Of a stretch of DNA of 64,000 nt, positions 11,461 to 31,541 are shown in pieces (positions within the stretch are counted from its first letter, which is position 1; every line of letters begins with the position of its first letter). Origin of the DNA: Tetracentron sinense (Eukaryota > Streptophyta > Magnoliopsida > Trochodendrales > Trochodendraceae). The DNA lies in NCBI GenBank assembly GCA_015143295.1, contig CM026554.1:51830627-51894626 (forward strand), written 5' to 3'. The position numbers and the translations under genes are program-made. Below the pieces are notes generated by a model that made no database searches, was not told where the DNA came from, and worked only from the letters and a program-made list of their open reading frames with translations.

Positions 11461-12928
11461 TTTACTCAGAAAAGTCATCATTGAATAATTAATAACAAAA
11501 TTGCCATGCCTTTTTTTTTTTTTTTTTTAAATTTCGTTTCCTTGAAACGCTGAAACAGGGAAAAAATACGCTTTATATTTAAACACCATTTTTCAACCAA
11601 AAAAAAATATATTTAAACACCATTTTGATTAAACACAAAAACGCTTTTGCTGGCGGCTGGCCATGGCAAAAACAAGCGATCAAGGGATGAGATTGTTAAT
11701 GGGCTGAGCTGGCCCGGGCATGTTTTAGCCTGATATATGAGCCCATGAAACTAGGGCCGGGCTCTAAAATTAAAGCCCATTTTAATTTGGGCTGGCTATA
11801 ATGTAGTTGATCGAAGCCTGACTCGGCATGTGATTATGTATTAATTATCAAACTCACTAAAATGAAAGTAGTTTAATCTCTTCTTAGAAGACTAGTCATT
11901 AAATACAGAAGATAATAATAATATATAATTGTACTTTTCTTGTACCTTTTCTCCTTATGTAAAAAATTGTCCATTATAAAAATACTAAAATATCCTTAAT
12001 GAAAGGACAACATTTTCCATTTATATATAATTAAATTTTTATACATACAACATACATATATTATATTTTTTTAATTAATCAGATTACTCTAATGCTCTTT
12101 GATCTTGGGTAAGTTCAATGAAACGAGATCGAATAGAATTAGTCTAGGGATACTCCCAAAGTGTACTCTCGTATATGTTCCAAAATCTTAACCATTTATC
12201 TCAATTATCAAATGGTTAAGATTAGAGCTAATGGAAAATTAGAAAAGACAAAATATGGGAGCTCAAATCCCAGCCCTTAGTGGTTGATTATAAACTGTTA
12301 TGATTAGGGAGTATATTTAGAAGTTAGACCGATTCAAACAAGATACCCTTATGGAAAGTGATCTCTTTCGTTGCTGTCGTTGTCGCTCGCCTACAATAAT
12401 CTCTAATATCTCTCTTAGCTCTTGCTCCGGCCCCTTCTATAGCCCCCACCAAAGGACTACAAGGATTTCTGCCCCACCAACTAAGAAGACGACAATCCAT
12501 TGGCACAACTTTTATCTACATCTACATATGGAAGTTTTCAGATAAGAGCCAAACTACAATCCAGTATATTTCACATATTTAAAAATATTATTTTATCAGG
12601 TTGAACTTGGTCTGGCTTGTGGGTTGGGCTAGGGCTTGATTTGTACAGGCCCAATTGGGTTCGAACCAAGCTAGGGCTCAATCTTTCTTTACCAAATTGG
12701 GCCTTGGCAGCCCTTAGCTCAACCTGTTGATAGCCCTATCAAAGGAACTCCCGGTGAGTAGGTGAGTAGGGGTGTAAATGGGCTAGGCTAGTCCGTGGCC
12801 CGACATTGCCTTATTAAATAGTTGGCTGGCTTGAGCTAGGAGTCTTAGGATCATTTTAATATATTTGTAATTGGGCTTGTATCGGCTGGCCCAGCAAGGC
12901 CCAAGCCTTGACCATTAAATATATAATA
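11461..12928. other. AT-rich intergenic DNA with degraded hAT-like remnants
   Basis: No gene is seen. Segments at about 11690-11840 and 12600-12750 carry GGGCTGAGCTGGCCCGGGC, TTGGGCTAGGGCTTG and related words found in the TAGGGGTG hAT elements of this window. A start TAGGGGTGTAAATGGGC lies at about 12768, but no right end was found. These look like eroded hAT MITE copies. Confidence 0.45.
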
Positions 12929-13342
12929 CTAGTAGTGACCTGTGCGATGCACGATAATAATTTAAGAATATCTAAAATTAAATAATATTTTTAATTAATT
13001 AAATATTAAGTAATATATTTTAAGAATATTTAATAAATTTATTTTAGTATTAAACTTAAATTAATACACCTAAGAGTTGGAGATAATAGAGGACTCTACA
13101 ATAATAGAGATAGAGAGGGCTCTAAAATGAGATAGTGGGTCCCAAACCCACTTGTAAGAGTTGGAGATAAGAGAGGACTATACAATAGTGGAGATAGAGA
13201 CGGCTCCAAGACGAATAGTTGGTCCCAAATCTGAACGGTGGAGATTGAAGAGAAAAGTCATGTGTCATCTCTAAAATAGAACTTATAAGATTAGATGAGA
13301 GTTTGGAGAGCAAAAAAGAGAGTGTCTTTTTTTTAATAGTAC
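12929..13342 (-). mobile_element. Short non-autonomous Helitron
   Basis: Read on the minus strand, the 3' end is the hairpin CGTGCATCGCAC followed by a short spacer and CTAG, ending at 12929 before a T. That is the hairpin-plus-CTRR terminus of plant Helitrons. The 5' side, at about 13340, reads ACTATTAAAAAAAAGACACTC, similar to the 5' end of the neighbouring element but with the leading TC blurred. Near 13075-13200 the sequence has internal repeats of GAGTTGGAGATAA. It abuts a longer relative in head-to-tail order. Confidence 0.7.
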
Positions 13343-15181
13343 TAACAGAGACCCCGTGCGATGCACGGTAATAATTAAGAATATCTAAAATTAAATAATA
13401 TTATTTACTTATTTAAATATTAAGTAATATATTTTAAGAATATTTCATAAATTTTATTTTCAATAGTATTAGTTTTTTATTATTTGATATATATTATTAT
13501 TTGTATTAATTAATTAATTTTATACTAATAATTTATTATTATTTTAATAACATTTATAGGAAAATCATAAGTTTTTTAGAATTAAACTTAAATTAGAGTT
13601 AAGTACCGTTTCGTCGCCCTAAACAAAAATTATGACAGTTTAGGGCATGGTTTGAAAGGTTTTATCAAAAAGGGTATAAAATTTACATTATGTCAATATT
13701 ACCCTTATATGATTCCTACTTTACCCTTCAGATAAAGACCTCTTTAACTTGTTAGGGTTCCATTCTTGAATGAAATCCTCGAAAGCAAGTGCTGCTCGCT
13801 GCACCTCCCCACCTTAGCAGCGATTCTTCTTATTCTTCTTCTCCAAAATCAAGTGTTGTCTAAGATTCGTTGCATCTCCCCTCTTTAGCAAGACGACCTG
13901 CGGTTGCCATTGCTCTCTATCGTCGCTTGCCTCTCTCTCGACTTCGTTGTGATCTTCTCTTAAGATCCGAACTCCAATCGGCACTTGTTGCTACTAAGGA
14001 GAGGACTCTAGGATATCCCATATTTTTTATGGCATCAGTTGTTGGATTTGGATTTGGAGTAAATGGTTTGTTGGGAGATTGATAGATTTTATTTGATTGG
14101 AACTGGAATCAAATACCCTTCATCTTTGTCGACATGAAGAAGGATATTTTGTTTCTCTTGATTTTCTGTGATCTTTTAGAATGCATGAGAGCGGGTTTGA
14201 GGTTCATTGCATGCTTAAATGGTTATTGACAGTATAATTCACTTTATGTTATATTTAATTAGAAAATTCAACATTGACATGAAATAACTTTGAATACAAA
14301 TGGATTTGAGTAGATACATGGTGACTGGTTTCATTGCCCTAGCTTGTTTCTTAACAAATTATCACTGGTGTGGCGCCAATCTGTGAGAAGCCATTTATTT
14401 AGTGCCTTCTTTTTAGGGATTGTTGATAAGTTGTGTCTATTACCTGTTCATCTTCCATTAACGAGCGGAGTGCCTTTTTGCAACAGAGAGTGCTCCTAAT
14501 TCCTAACTCAATTAGCAGCTACCTTTTATGAATTACCATATTATAATTTTAGCACACAACTTAAAATTTGTTATTGCCTCTTGAGAATTTTTTAGCCCTA
14601 TTCTCATCCCCATCAGGGGAAGAGGTTAGTTGTGTGTTTATGAGGGTCCTGGGAAACTCCGATTGCTTGATCACGTCCTCCTCCTCTCGACTCTTCTCCT
14701 TCAAGTTAAAAAACGTAACCCTAAAGAATAATGCATATCATATGGGTATGATAGATATTTCATCTTTTGAAAAATTACATAATATTACCAATTTGGCTCC
14801 ACATGCCCTACTTGGTAAATATGTCAAAAGCATGCCATTTTAGGCAATAAAAATGGAAAGCATGCCCTTTTTGGTGAAGTGCCCCTTAAATTAATACATC
14901 TAAGAGTTGGAGATAAAAGAGAACTCTACAATAGTGGAGATAGATAGAGCTCTAGGATGAGATAGTGGGTCCCAAACCTGAAAGAGTTGGAGATAAGAGA
15001 GGAGTCTACAATAGTGGAGATAAAGAGGTCTCTAGGATGAAATAGTGGGTCCTAAATTTGAATGGTAAAGATTAAAGAGAAAAACCATATGTCATCTCTA
15101 AAATAGAGCTTATGAAATTGGAGGGATTGAAGTTAGGAGAGCAAAGAGAAAAGTGTTATTTCTTTATATTATAGTAATAGA
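13343..15181 (-). mobile_element. Longer non-autonomous Helitron carrying an insertion
   Basis: On the minus strand the element starts with TCTATTACTATAATAT at 15181, preceded by A, as Helitrons do. It ends with the hairpin CCGTGCATCGCACGG at about 13352-13366 followed by GTCTCTGTTAG. It shares its left and right thirds with the short Helitron at 12929-13342 (GAGTTGGAGATA, GATAGTGGGTCCCAAAC, GTCATCTCTAAAATAGA). The middle is an unrelated 1.29-kb insertion. No Rep/helicase gene is present, so it would need an autonomous helper. Confidence 0.72.
13597..14885. mobile_element. Insertion nested in the longer Helitron (Mutator-like by duplication length)
   Basis: The short Helitron gives the empty site: AAACTTAAATTAATACACC. 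In the long one this is interrupted, with TTAAATTAG at 13588-13596 on the left and TTAAATTAA at 14886-14894 on the right, a 9-bp duplication with one mismatch. The inserted 1,289 bases have weakly matching ends (AAGTACC / GGGGCACTTC). They include a C-rich segment at 13770-14080 unlike the rest, which could be captured host sequence. The short frames within it have no recognisable product. Confidence 0.6.
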
Positions 15182-15206
15182 TAAGTAGTATATATGAATC
15201 TATGGG

Positions 15207-16129
15207 TAGGGGTGGCAATCGGGCCGGGCTGGGGTTAGCCCGAGCTCAACCCAAAGTTCAAAACCTTAGCTCAAGCTCAGTTCAGCCTAGCCCAAGCACC
15301 CCAGCTCAAGCTCAGCTCACAAATAATACCGGGCTTTGGGCCGAGTTCAGGCTGACCCAAACTAAGCTGAGTTTGGGTTGACCTAAAGTAAGCAAATTGT
15401 GGGTTGAGTTCGAGCTAATCATAGCCCAAGAGAAGAAAATGAAAAGACAAATAGAGAAGAGAGAAAGAGGAGAGTTTTTAATTAGGTTCGTGCCGAGTTT
15501 CGGGCTAATCGCAGCCCAAGAGAAGAAAATGAGAAGGAGAATAGAGAAGAGGGAAAGAAGAGGGGAGGGGAGGGGGGGGGGGGAGCTAACAATGGGTCTG
15601 CCCTCAGATTTTTTTTTTTTTAGGCCAAGTTCATGGGCCTTTGTGTCTGTTTGTGTTTGTTTGTAAAGAATATATTTTTTCTCAAAAATTTAGTAGGGCT
15701 AGCTTGCTAGAGCCCTCATCCCTGGGCTTTGCCCCTCTCTCGGACAATAAATATTAGGAAAATGCTTAACTTCTTGGTGGTTTTCATTATTTAGAGCCAG
15801 TCCTCATTGATCCACGTCCCATTTTTTAACACTTCAAAACTCTGGTTAAGATTCACTCACCCCTAAGGGTTAAGCAATCTAATCTTGATACCCTTAGGCC
15901 GTGGGTTGCCTTCTCTCTCTCTCTCTATGCTAATATGCTATAAATATATAATATATAAATTTTGTAGTTCGGGCTGACCTAAGGGCAGCCCAAGCTCAGC
16001 CCAAATTTTACTTCGGGCATATTTTTTTGTCCAAACTCAATCTAGCCCAAAGTAAGGAAGGTTTAACTCACCCAAATTTCAGGCCAAAAAATCGGGCTTT
16101 GGGCCAGCCCAGCCCAATTGTCACCCCTA
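15207..16129. mobile_element. hAT-type element with TAGGGGTGGCAAT ends
   Basis: A 923-bp element beginning TAGGGGTGGCAATCGGGC and ending GCCCAATTGTCACCCCTA. The flanks are TCTATGGG (15199-15206) and GCTATGGG (16130-16137), an 8-bp duplication with seven matches. GGGC-rich inverted ends with 8-bp duplications fit the hAT superfamily. The interior holds a direct duplication of AGCCCAAGAGAAGAAAATGA (about 15423 and 15515), a poly-G run near 15572 and, at about 15755-15910, a half-arm of the TTAACC foldback family. No transposase frame is present. Confidence 0.75.
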
Positions 16130-16739
16130 GCTATGGGCACTCGCAAGTATACTCTCATTACCCTTTAATTTAAATAATTAAGGGTCAAGATTAGAATTGA
16201 CTCCACTCATTTTGTTATTTTTTTAAAAGCACATCAACTCTAATCTTAACTTTTAATTATTAGAATTAAAAGGTTAAGATTGGAGAGTACATTTAATTTG
16301 AGAGTACCTATAGACTGACTCATAATATATTTACGCCAATGTTTATTAAACAATCAATTATTATATAATCAGTTTCCGAGACACCAGAAAGAATACGAAG
16401 CTTAGCAAAAAAGTATCCAAACACGCCCTTGAGTAAAACATGTCTCGGTGACTAAATCAAAATTGTAACGTCTCGTGTTTTGACTAACCTTTTGAGGTTT
16501 GGACTTTTGACCTTAATGTCCCAAATCTTTTAATCTTATTTTCATAAAAAGATTCAACAAGGAATAAATTTCTAGAGAGTTCGCAACATATGCTGTACAG
16601 CCAGCATTTTGTTGGCCGCAGTGATGTAATCATTATCAGGGCACAATGTTCGCCCTAATAAGACGCTACAGCGGAGCCATTATTAGGGCATAATGTTTGC
16701 TTTAATAAAGCTTTGCAATACTGAAATTTACAAGTTTTG

Positions 16740-16930
16740 GGTAATTCGCATGTGAGCAGTGATAGACATATATGGGAAATCCATTTCCAAATCTAGCCAC
16801 CCTTAATTATGCATTGCAATTGGTGAGTATTTAATAGGGGCATGGATCAATGAGGTCCATCCTTATATTTAGAAATGGATTTCCCGGGTACCTTAATTAT
16901 TTTCTTTCGCGTATAATATGGGAAAATAGT
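16740..16930. repeat. Foldback element with GGAAATGGATTTCC-like arms, copy 1
   Basis: The left arm GGGAAATCCATTTCCAAAT (near 16775) pairs with TTTAGAAATGGATTTCCC (near 16868), flanking AATGAGGTCCATCC. The right side ends GGTACCTTAATTATTTTC. Related elements sit at 18195-18370 and 24030-24215. The Tourist copy at 16933 starts immediately after it. The DNA from 16130 to 16740 shows no gene. Confidence 0.6.
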
Positions 16931-16932
16931 TA

Positions 16933-17086
16933 TGCTATGTTTGGTTGCCGAGAAAATAGGTGAAAACATAGAAAAGAAAATAAAATTTTAGATTTCTAAT
17001 ACAATTATTAGTTGTGTTTTGTCTCATTTTCTTTTTCTTTTTCTTTTTCATGTTTTCACTTATTTTCTTGGCAACCAAACATAGGG
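16933..17086. mobile_element. Tourist-type MITE, copy 2
   Basis: A 154-bp copy with ends TGCTATGTTTGGTTGCCG and GGCAACCAAACATAGGG, flanked by TTA at 16930-16932 and 17087-17089. The 3-bp duplication and arms match those of copies 1 and 3. Confidence 0.87.
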
Positions 17087-17339
17087 TTAAGGTACCTATG
17101 ATTCCCATTTTGTATCAGAATGGCCTCATTGGTCAGTGTGCCGATTTTAAATACCATCGAATTTAATTTGATGAATGCTTGAGTCATGTCATCAGACGTC
17201 CATTCATCATTAGGCAGTTGACGGTAAAAATTGAGAGAAGTCATTTCATTTTATTCCCATGATTTTGACTTCTCCTCACTTAATATCTCTCTCCCTTTTA
17301 TCACTAGCCCGATGATGAATGGATGCCCGATGGTGTGAC

Positions 17340-17550
17340 TTGGGCGTTTGCCAGAGTAAATGCTATTTTAAATACTCAACTACTTTGATTTAAATTCACT
17401 CACCCTAGGGTTAAGCAATCCAATCATGGATTTTTATAAATAAAAAAAACCAAAATCTTAATTTTAATTTAATTAATCTTAACTAGGATTAAAGGGGTGT
17501 TAAAAGAGACACTGAGGATACGGGTAAGATATGAAACGGACCCGTCCGCT
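17340..17550. repeat. Foldback element of the TTAACC-arm family
   Basis: The left arm holds TCACTCACCCTAGGGTTAAG. The right arm holds AACTAGGATTAAAGGGGTG and AAAAGAGACAC. The centre is an AT-rich A run. Tip sequences differ from the Mutator-type copies A and B. 17090-17340 contains a further small inverted repeat around CATTCATCAT and no gene. Confidence 0.5.
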
Positions 17551-18194
17551 TATCACTGCTCATATGATACGTGGTATCCCAAAACTTCAACCAACCAACA
17601 ATTAGGAGTTTTTCAAACCAAGTTTGTAGTCAAACGATTAAATCTCACTTATTTGATTAGAAGAAAAGTAAGATGACTTGATCGTCACTCAATCATCTAG
17701 AGGTCAAAAGTTAGATTACTGGTCCAAGTTTGTAAACATTTTTCATGAGATACCAATTTGGAAAAAGAAAGAAAGAGAGGGAGATGCAAAGGGATAGGTG
17801 GCGGCTTTCGAGTTAATGCTGGTGGGCTCCCTGTGGGTTAGCGCTGGAGGTGATCCTGAGTCTTTTCTTGTATCAACTACCAAGACAAGACAAGACCCAT
17901 GTTCCAAATTTCAATAGGAGAGTGCATGCTGGCCTATTCCCATAGGCTTATAGGAATAGGTAAATGATATCCATCACCCAAAAAAAAACAAAAAAACAAA
18001 AAAAAGTCATACAGCCTACAGGTTGTGTGGTCCAGGTAAACTGCCTTGCCAACAACACCTCCATTTGGTCCAACTCAAAGAAAAGACTACTACATCAAGA
18101 GCCCCGGATCCTCTCCTGTAAACGCTTCACTAAGACACTACACGTGTACGGGTTTTAAAATTTTGATACTTTTTAAAGAGTAGGTTTTTAAATT

Positions 18195-18370
18195 TTTGAT
18201 ATTTTTTAAAGAACCGTGATAGGCATACCCATAAAATCTATTTTGAAACCTAAGGCACGAGGTCCAGCCACCCCCTCTTAAATACTCACCGAGGGGGTGG
18301 CTAGACCAATGAGGTCCAATCTTAGGTTTCAAAATAGATTTCATGGGTACGTTAACTATTTCCTTTTTTT
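18195..18370. repeat. Foldback element, copy 2 of the GGTACGTTAAC family
   Basis: The arms ATAAAATCTATTTTGAAACC and GGTTTCAAAATAGATTTCAT are inverted, with GGGGGTGGCT / AGCCACCCCC near the loop. It ends GGGTACGTTAACTATTTCC. The overall layout matches 16740-16930 and 24030-24215. Confidence 0.65.
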
Positions 18371-18519
18371 TTAATTTTAATTAATTCAGTATTAATTATA
18401 GAGGTTAAGAGATTCTCTAATACACAATTAATAATTAACCTTGCATTTATTAGTATACATTGATTAGCGAATATTGACTAATATTAATTTAATCAACTTA
18501 ATAATGAAGATCAAATTTG

Positions 18520-18700
18520 GTCTTGCTCTCACAAGATCAAAATAGTAATGCCTAGGTTTAAAAAAGGGGCGAAGATATCCAATGGAGAGAAGTCAAAAAA
18601 CATGAGAGAAAATGAAATGACTTCTCTCATTTTTATCACCACATGTTGGACACTGAACCTAGGCACGGCGGTTTTGGTCTTGCTCTCGCAATACCAAATC
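18520..18700. repeat. Inverted repeat flanked by a 15-base direct repeat
   Basis: CCTAGGTT and AACCTAGG arms enclose GAGAGAAGTCA / TGACTTCTCTC pairs. TTTGGTCTTGCTCTC occurs on both sides (near 18517 and 18674) in direct orientation. The class is not assigned. Confidence 0.4.
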
Positions 18701-18712
18701 CGATTCCTAATA

Positions 18713-19625
18713 ATGTGATCAATGTGTATTAAGTAAATATCAAACTCCCAAATTATAGATTTTGAGTTAATTTAAGAACATAATTAGGACTTGGGTAGAG
18801 CCCCCCATATAAATGATAAATGGAAGTGAATGATAAATGGAAGTGAAGAGGGTAAGGTTTTTTGTTTGTAACTTTGTATTGGTTTTCTTAAATTAAGTCA
18901 AAATTTAAGGGACCGTTTGGATACATTTCTATTTTTCTATTTTTATTTTTTGTTTTTAAAGATTGAAAACGACTTTTTGTTTTCAATTTTTTCATGTATG
19001 AAACACGTTTGGTATTACTATCTGTTACTTATTTTTAAAAAAGAAAAACAAAAACACATGTTTGATAAATATGATTAAATAATTTCAATTCATGGTGGTG
19101 ATAGTGGTGAGTGGTGGCGGTGGGTGTAGTGTGGTGGTAAGTGGTGGTGGTAGGGTGGTGGTGGTGGTGTGTGGTGGTGGTTGTATTGTGGTGGTGGGTG
19201 GTGAGTAGAGGTGGTGGTGAGCAGTTGTGTAGTGGTGGTGGTGGTAGTATTGTGGTGATGTGGTGGTTGTTGTGTGTGGGTGGTGGTGATGGTAGGTCCG
19301 TGTTTTCCATTTTTGTTTTAAAAAATAGAGGTAATAGAAAATTTTTGTTACCTTGATTTTCAAAAATTTTGTTACTAATTTTTTAAAACAGAAAACAGAA
19401 CATGTTAACCAAAAACATGTTTTGAGTAAAAATTTTCAAAATTTTATTTTTAAAAATAAAAAAACAGAAAACAACATAAGTACAACCAAACATGACCTTG
19501 ATATTGGTCTTATTGTTGTTTGTAATAATGTGATCCATGTCAATTAAGTAAATATCAAACTCCCAAATTATAGATTTTGAATTAATTTAAGAAGGTAAGG
19601 TTTTTTATTTGTAACTTTGTATTCC
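18713..19625 (+). repeat. Direct repeat pair flanking a GGT-rich foldback
   Basis: TAATAATGTGATC, TAAGTAAATATCAAACTCCC and AAATTATAGATTTTGA recur at 18713-18775 and 19525-19585. Both are followed, after a gap in the first copy, by GGTAAGGTTTTTTNTTTGTAA. The first copy also contains a piece resembling the 3' flank of the carboxypeptidase gene at 22.2-22.4 kb. The DNA between the copies is the separate foldback at 18905-19497. Confidence 0.6.
18905..19497. repeat. Foldback element with an internal GGT/GGTGGT tract
   Basis: The left end GGGACCGTTTGGATAC and the right end GTACAACCAAACATGACC are inverted and TTTGG-bearing, as in Tourist or hAT MITEs. The centre, at about 19090-19290, is a long imperfect GTGGTG tract. 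Open frames of 71-92 codons across it are low-complexity shadows. The target duplication is not resolved. Confidence 0.5.
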
Positions 19626-19769
19626 CTAGCTTTTAAGGACTTGTCTGGATTTTGATTAATCTAGAAAAGTTCATATAGCATTCATCTGAATTTATTATTT
19701 GCATACCATTTCATACTGCCAGTAAACATCTCTAATAGATTGTAATTACAGTTTACAAAACTAGGAAGG

Positions 19770-20712
19770 CTACTATCCTTTTGGGTGTTTTCCCTACTTA
19801 CACCCCAGGGTATAATGAGTGTCGCGCACTAAACTCTATTCTCAAATCTTTACTTTTCTACCACCATTATTTTTTGGGTAACAAAAATGTCCTTACCCTT
19901 ACCAAAAGAAATGGCCTCTCTTTCTCTCCCTCCCTCCCAACCTAACTATCTCACCGCATCACGGCCAACAATCCGAACAATCCTGACAAACGGATCAATT
20001 TACAGCCTTGCACAAGGTGAGTAAATGTGTCCCAAATCTAATGGTGGAAATGGGTTTTGCATTGTAAAGGTATGTTTTTGCCTTTTGGGGAAGTTGATTG
20101 TAAGTGATGGTAGCTGTATGAGGTGACAAGGCCTTCATGGACTCTTCGGTTTACTTTTAACTATGATCAGACAAGAAAGGAAAAAAGCCTTGAAGAACTT
20201 TGAAGAAAAATTTCTTACTTACGTATGTGGAATTGATGGCAATGTCAGTGATTTACCAAATGTAGTTCTTAAAATATTATCAACATGTAACTAGGTGGCC
20301 TCGTTCGTTGAGGATGTGCTTCTGCTCAATCTTCAAGTTGTTGAAAAGGGTGAGAAGAACAAATACATTTTATGGTTTAAGGGAGGTTAATTATTAGAGG
20401 AAAAAAATGGGGTCGTGGCCTTTTCTGGAACCCAAAATGGAGGGTTGGTTCCACACTCACTCTCTCTCTCTCTCTCTCTCTCATTTTTCAGTTTCGTTCC
20501 AATCACCAACTGGTGATATATTCAGGCGGGAGTGAGGGTGACAATGAGAAAGAGGGGTAGAAAACCCTAAATGTTCTTTTGAGAGGGGTAGGGTCACTTA
20601 AATCAAAGAAAATAGGTGAGGTATAGAAAAGTAAAGTTTTGAAAAAGGGGTGTGTATAGGGCTCTCCCCAATAAACATTGGGTGTATTTAGGGAAAAAAC
20701 CCTATCCTTTTT
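19770..20712. repeat. Element bounded by TTTTCCCTANNTACACCC inverted ends
   Basis: GGTGTTTTCCCTACTTACACC near 19785 and the complement of GGTGTATTTAGGGAAAAAACCC near 20680 form inverted ends about 940 bases apart. The interior has a CT microsatellite at 20459-20483 and no convincing gene. This may be a Mutator-type non-autonomous element. It may also form part of the cargo of the Helitron ending at 22105. Confidence 0.45.
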
Positions 20713-21374
20713 TAACACTGCTGCAAGCCTGCAATAATGAGGCTAATTACTACTAATGAAAGCCGGGGCGGGGAGGTCCACCCCCGAGATTCTGGACATA
20801 CTAAATTAATTAGTGTTTGGATTATTTGATAAGAGTTCGTATTTTGGCGCTGAGGAGAGTGAGGTTTTGACTCCAGTTTCTCAGGTATTGATTACAATTG
20901 AATATTGTGTTTGCATTTTCTGTCATCTATTTCTTTTGTTCTAATGTGTGTACTGTTGGAAATTTGGAATTCAGTTTCACTATGTGAGCCAATGCGGCTT
21001 GAAAATTGAAATAGACCTTTTTTGAATATGTTGTTAGATGACTAAATAAATAATTTTATACAGGCAGTTCGGAAAAAAGTTTTCTTTACTATGTGCTTTA
21101 TCACCGATCATTGTCCATGTCACTATATAATGTTTTCCTCATAAAGGTTGCAAATGGCCGATTGAAGATATTCTACTAAAATCTTGATCACACTCTGACT
21201 CTCTTATATTCAATTTATGTCTTCATTCCTTCTGCAAATATTCCTAAGAATTGAGAGATAACAACCTTCCAAATAGGGTGATTTGTAAGTATACTACACA
21301 ATACATCAATATCATTGATAATCTGATCTACTCTATTATGTTTATAGATGGCATACTACTCTTTGGTCTACCTG

Positions 21375-21670
21375 ATGGGTAAATTCTACTCTGCCCAAAG
21401 CTCGATTAACTTACTCTCTAGCACCTTTCACTTTCTACCCTTGAACTGTGGTTAAGATTCGTTAATTCTTCGGATTAAAGAATCTAACCATGGCTTTTAA
21501 AAAAACACTTAAGTTAGAATTTAATTTTTTTAACTAATTTTTAATTTTATTTTTGTAAACAAAGTTTAGATTCTTTAACCCTAAGGGATAGTGAATCATA
21601 GCCTCAGTTAAAAGAGGACACACATAGGTGAAAGAGGCTTACTCGGGGTTCAGCCAGAGTAAATCTGTTT
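21375..21670. repeat. Foldback element of the TTAACC-arm family
   Basis: The tips AAATTCTACTCTG and CAGAGTAAATCTG are inverted. The inner arms carry GTGGTTAAGATTCGTTAA and AGTTAAAAGAGGACACAC with TAACCATGGCTTTT, the conserved arm words of this family. The tip sequence differs from the other family members. Confidence 0.55.
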
Positions 21671-22069
21671 CCAATTTCGGATATATGCTCTGTCTACATT
21701 CCCCAAAACTTTTCACATTAGACTTCTTACTCTGTTTTCTTTTTCCATTTAATTTGTGCTACTGATAGACCTTTGAAGGGTGGATTATCTTGGGAAAGAG
21801 AAGAAAAAAAAATGTCAAAATTTGAGGTTTTTATTGGGCCAATTCATCAGTTTGGTAGAGATCTGTTGAGTCTCACCAGCTTGAGTTTACTGATTGTAGC
21901 ACATATAAAACATGGCAATACCTTAAACTAAGTTTCAAATATGAGTTATCTTATTTTTATGGACAAAATGTATGTGCATTTATTTTTTATTTTCTCAATG
22001 TCTATCTTTTTTGGGTAAAGTTTTCTCAATGTCTATGCATTTATTATTATTTATCTTTTTTATCTTCTA

Positions 22070-22106
22070 ACATTTTCTGTGCATCGCACAGGCAGCTTAC
22101 TAGTCA
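22070..22106 (+). mobile_element. Helitron 3' terminus, plus orientation
   Basis: CTGTGCATCGCACAG forms a perfect hairpin followed by GCAGCTTA and CTAG before T. This is the same hairpin-plus-CTAG terminus as the minus-strand Helitrons at 12.9-15.2 kb. The 5' TC end is not fixed; TCTCTAATAGATTG near 19729 is one candidate. The span is therefore open. Confidence 0.6.
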
Positions 22107-22380
22107 TCCTTAAGTCAAAGAAAGACAAACTAAAATCCTTTTAGCATTTCCTTTTCCTTATTCCCTCCAATTGAAGATCCAAACCAATACAAAGTTACAA
22201 ACAAAAAACCTTACCTTCTTCACTTCCATTTCTTTCTTAATTCCCTCACACAAACTCTCTCTCTCTCTCTCTCCTACACACACATGCTTTTCTTTTTCTA
22301 AATTAACAATCATATATTTCTGTCTAGATTAATCAAAATACAGAAGAAGAAGAACTTGGTCTTCAAAGGGGAAGTTTTTT

Positions 22381-31361
<8,981 letters not shown>

Positions 31362-31541
31362 GACTTATAATACACTATTAGCCAGTACTTATGCGAACAA
31401 TATTGTGCATTACAACTATGATTGATGTCTGTATATTTGTTGATCAATGATGACTCATAATACACTATTAGCCAGTACTTATGCGAACAATATTGTGCTT
31501 TACAACTATGATTGATGTCTGTATATTTGTTGATCAATGAT
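31362..31541 (+). repeat. Two-copy tandem repeat, 90-bp period
   Basis: The unit begins GACTNATAATACACTATTAG and includes ACTTATGCGAACAATATTGT. The second copy starts at 31452 and differs by only a few bases, so the duplication is recent. An 83-codon frame across it is a by-product of the repeat. Confidence 0.9.

Noticed and set aside
13870-14082. 70-codon frame starting MHLPSLARRPAVAIALYRRL
   Set aside because: It begins with an ATG-like codon inside the nested insertion, with no partner exons and no recognised family; probably captured noncoding or fragmentary sequence.
19035-19363. His/Thr/Pro-rich and Val/Trp/Gly-rich frames
   Set aside because: Translations of the GGT/ACC tract, low complexity only.
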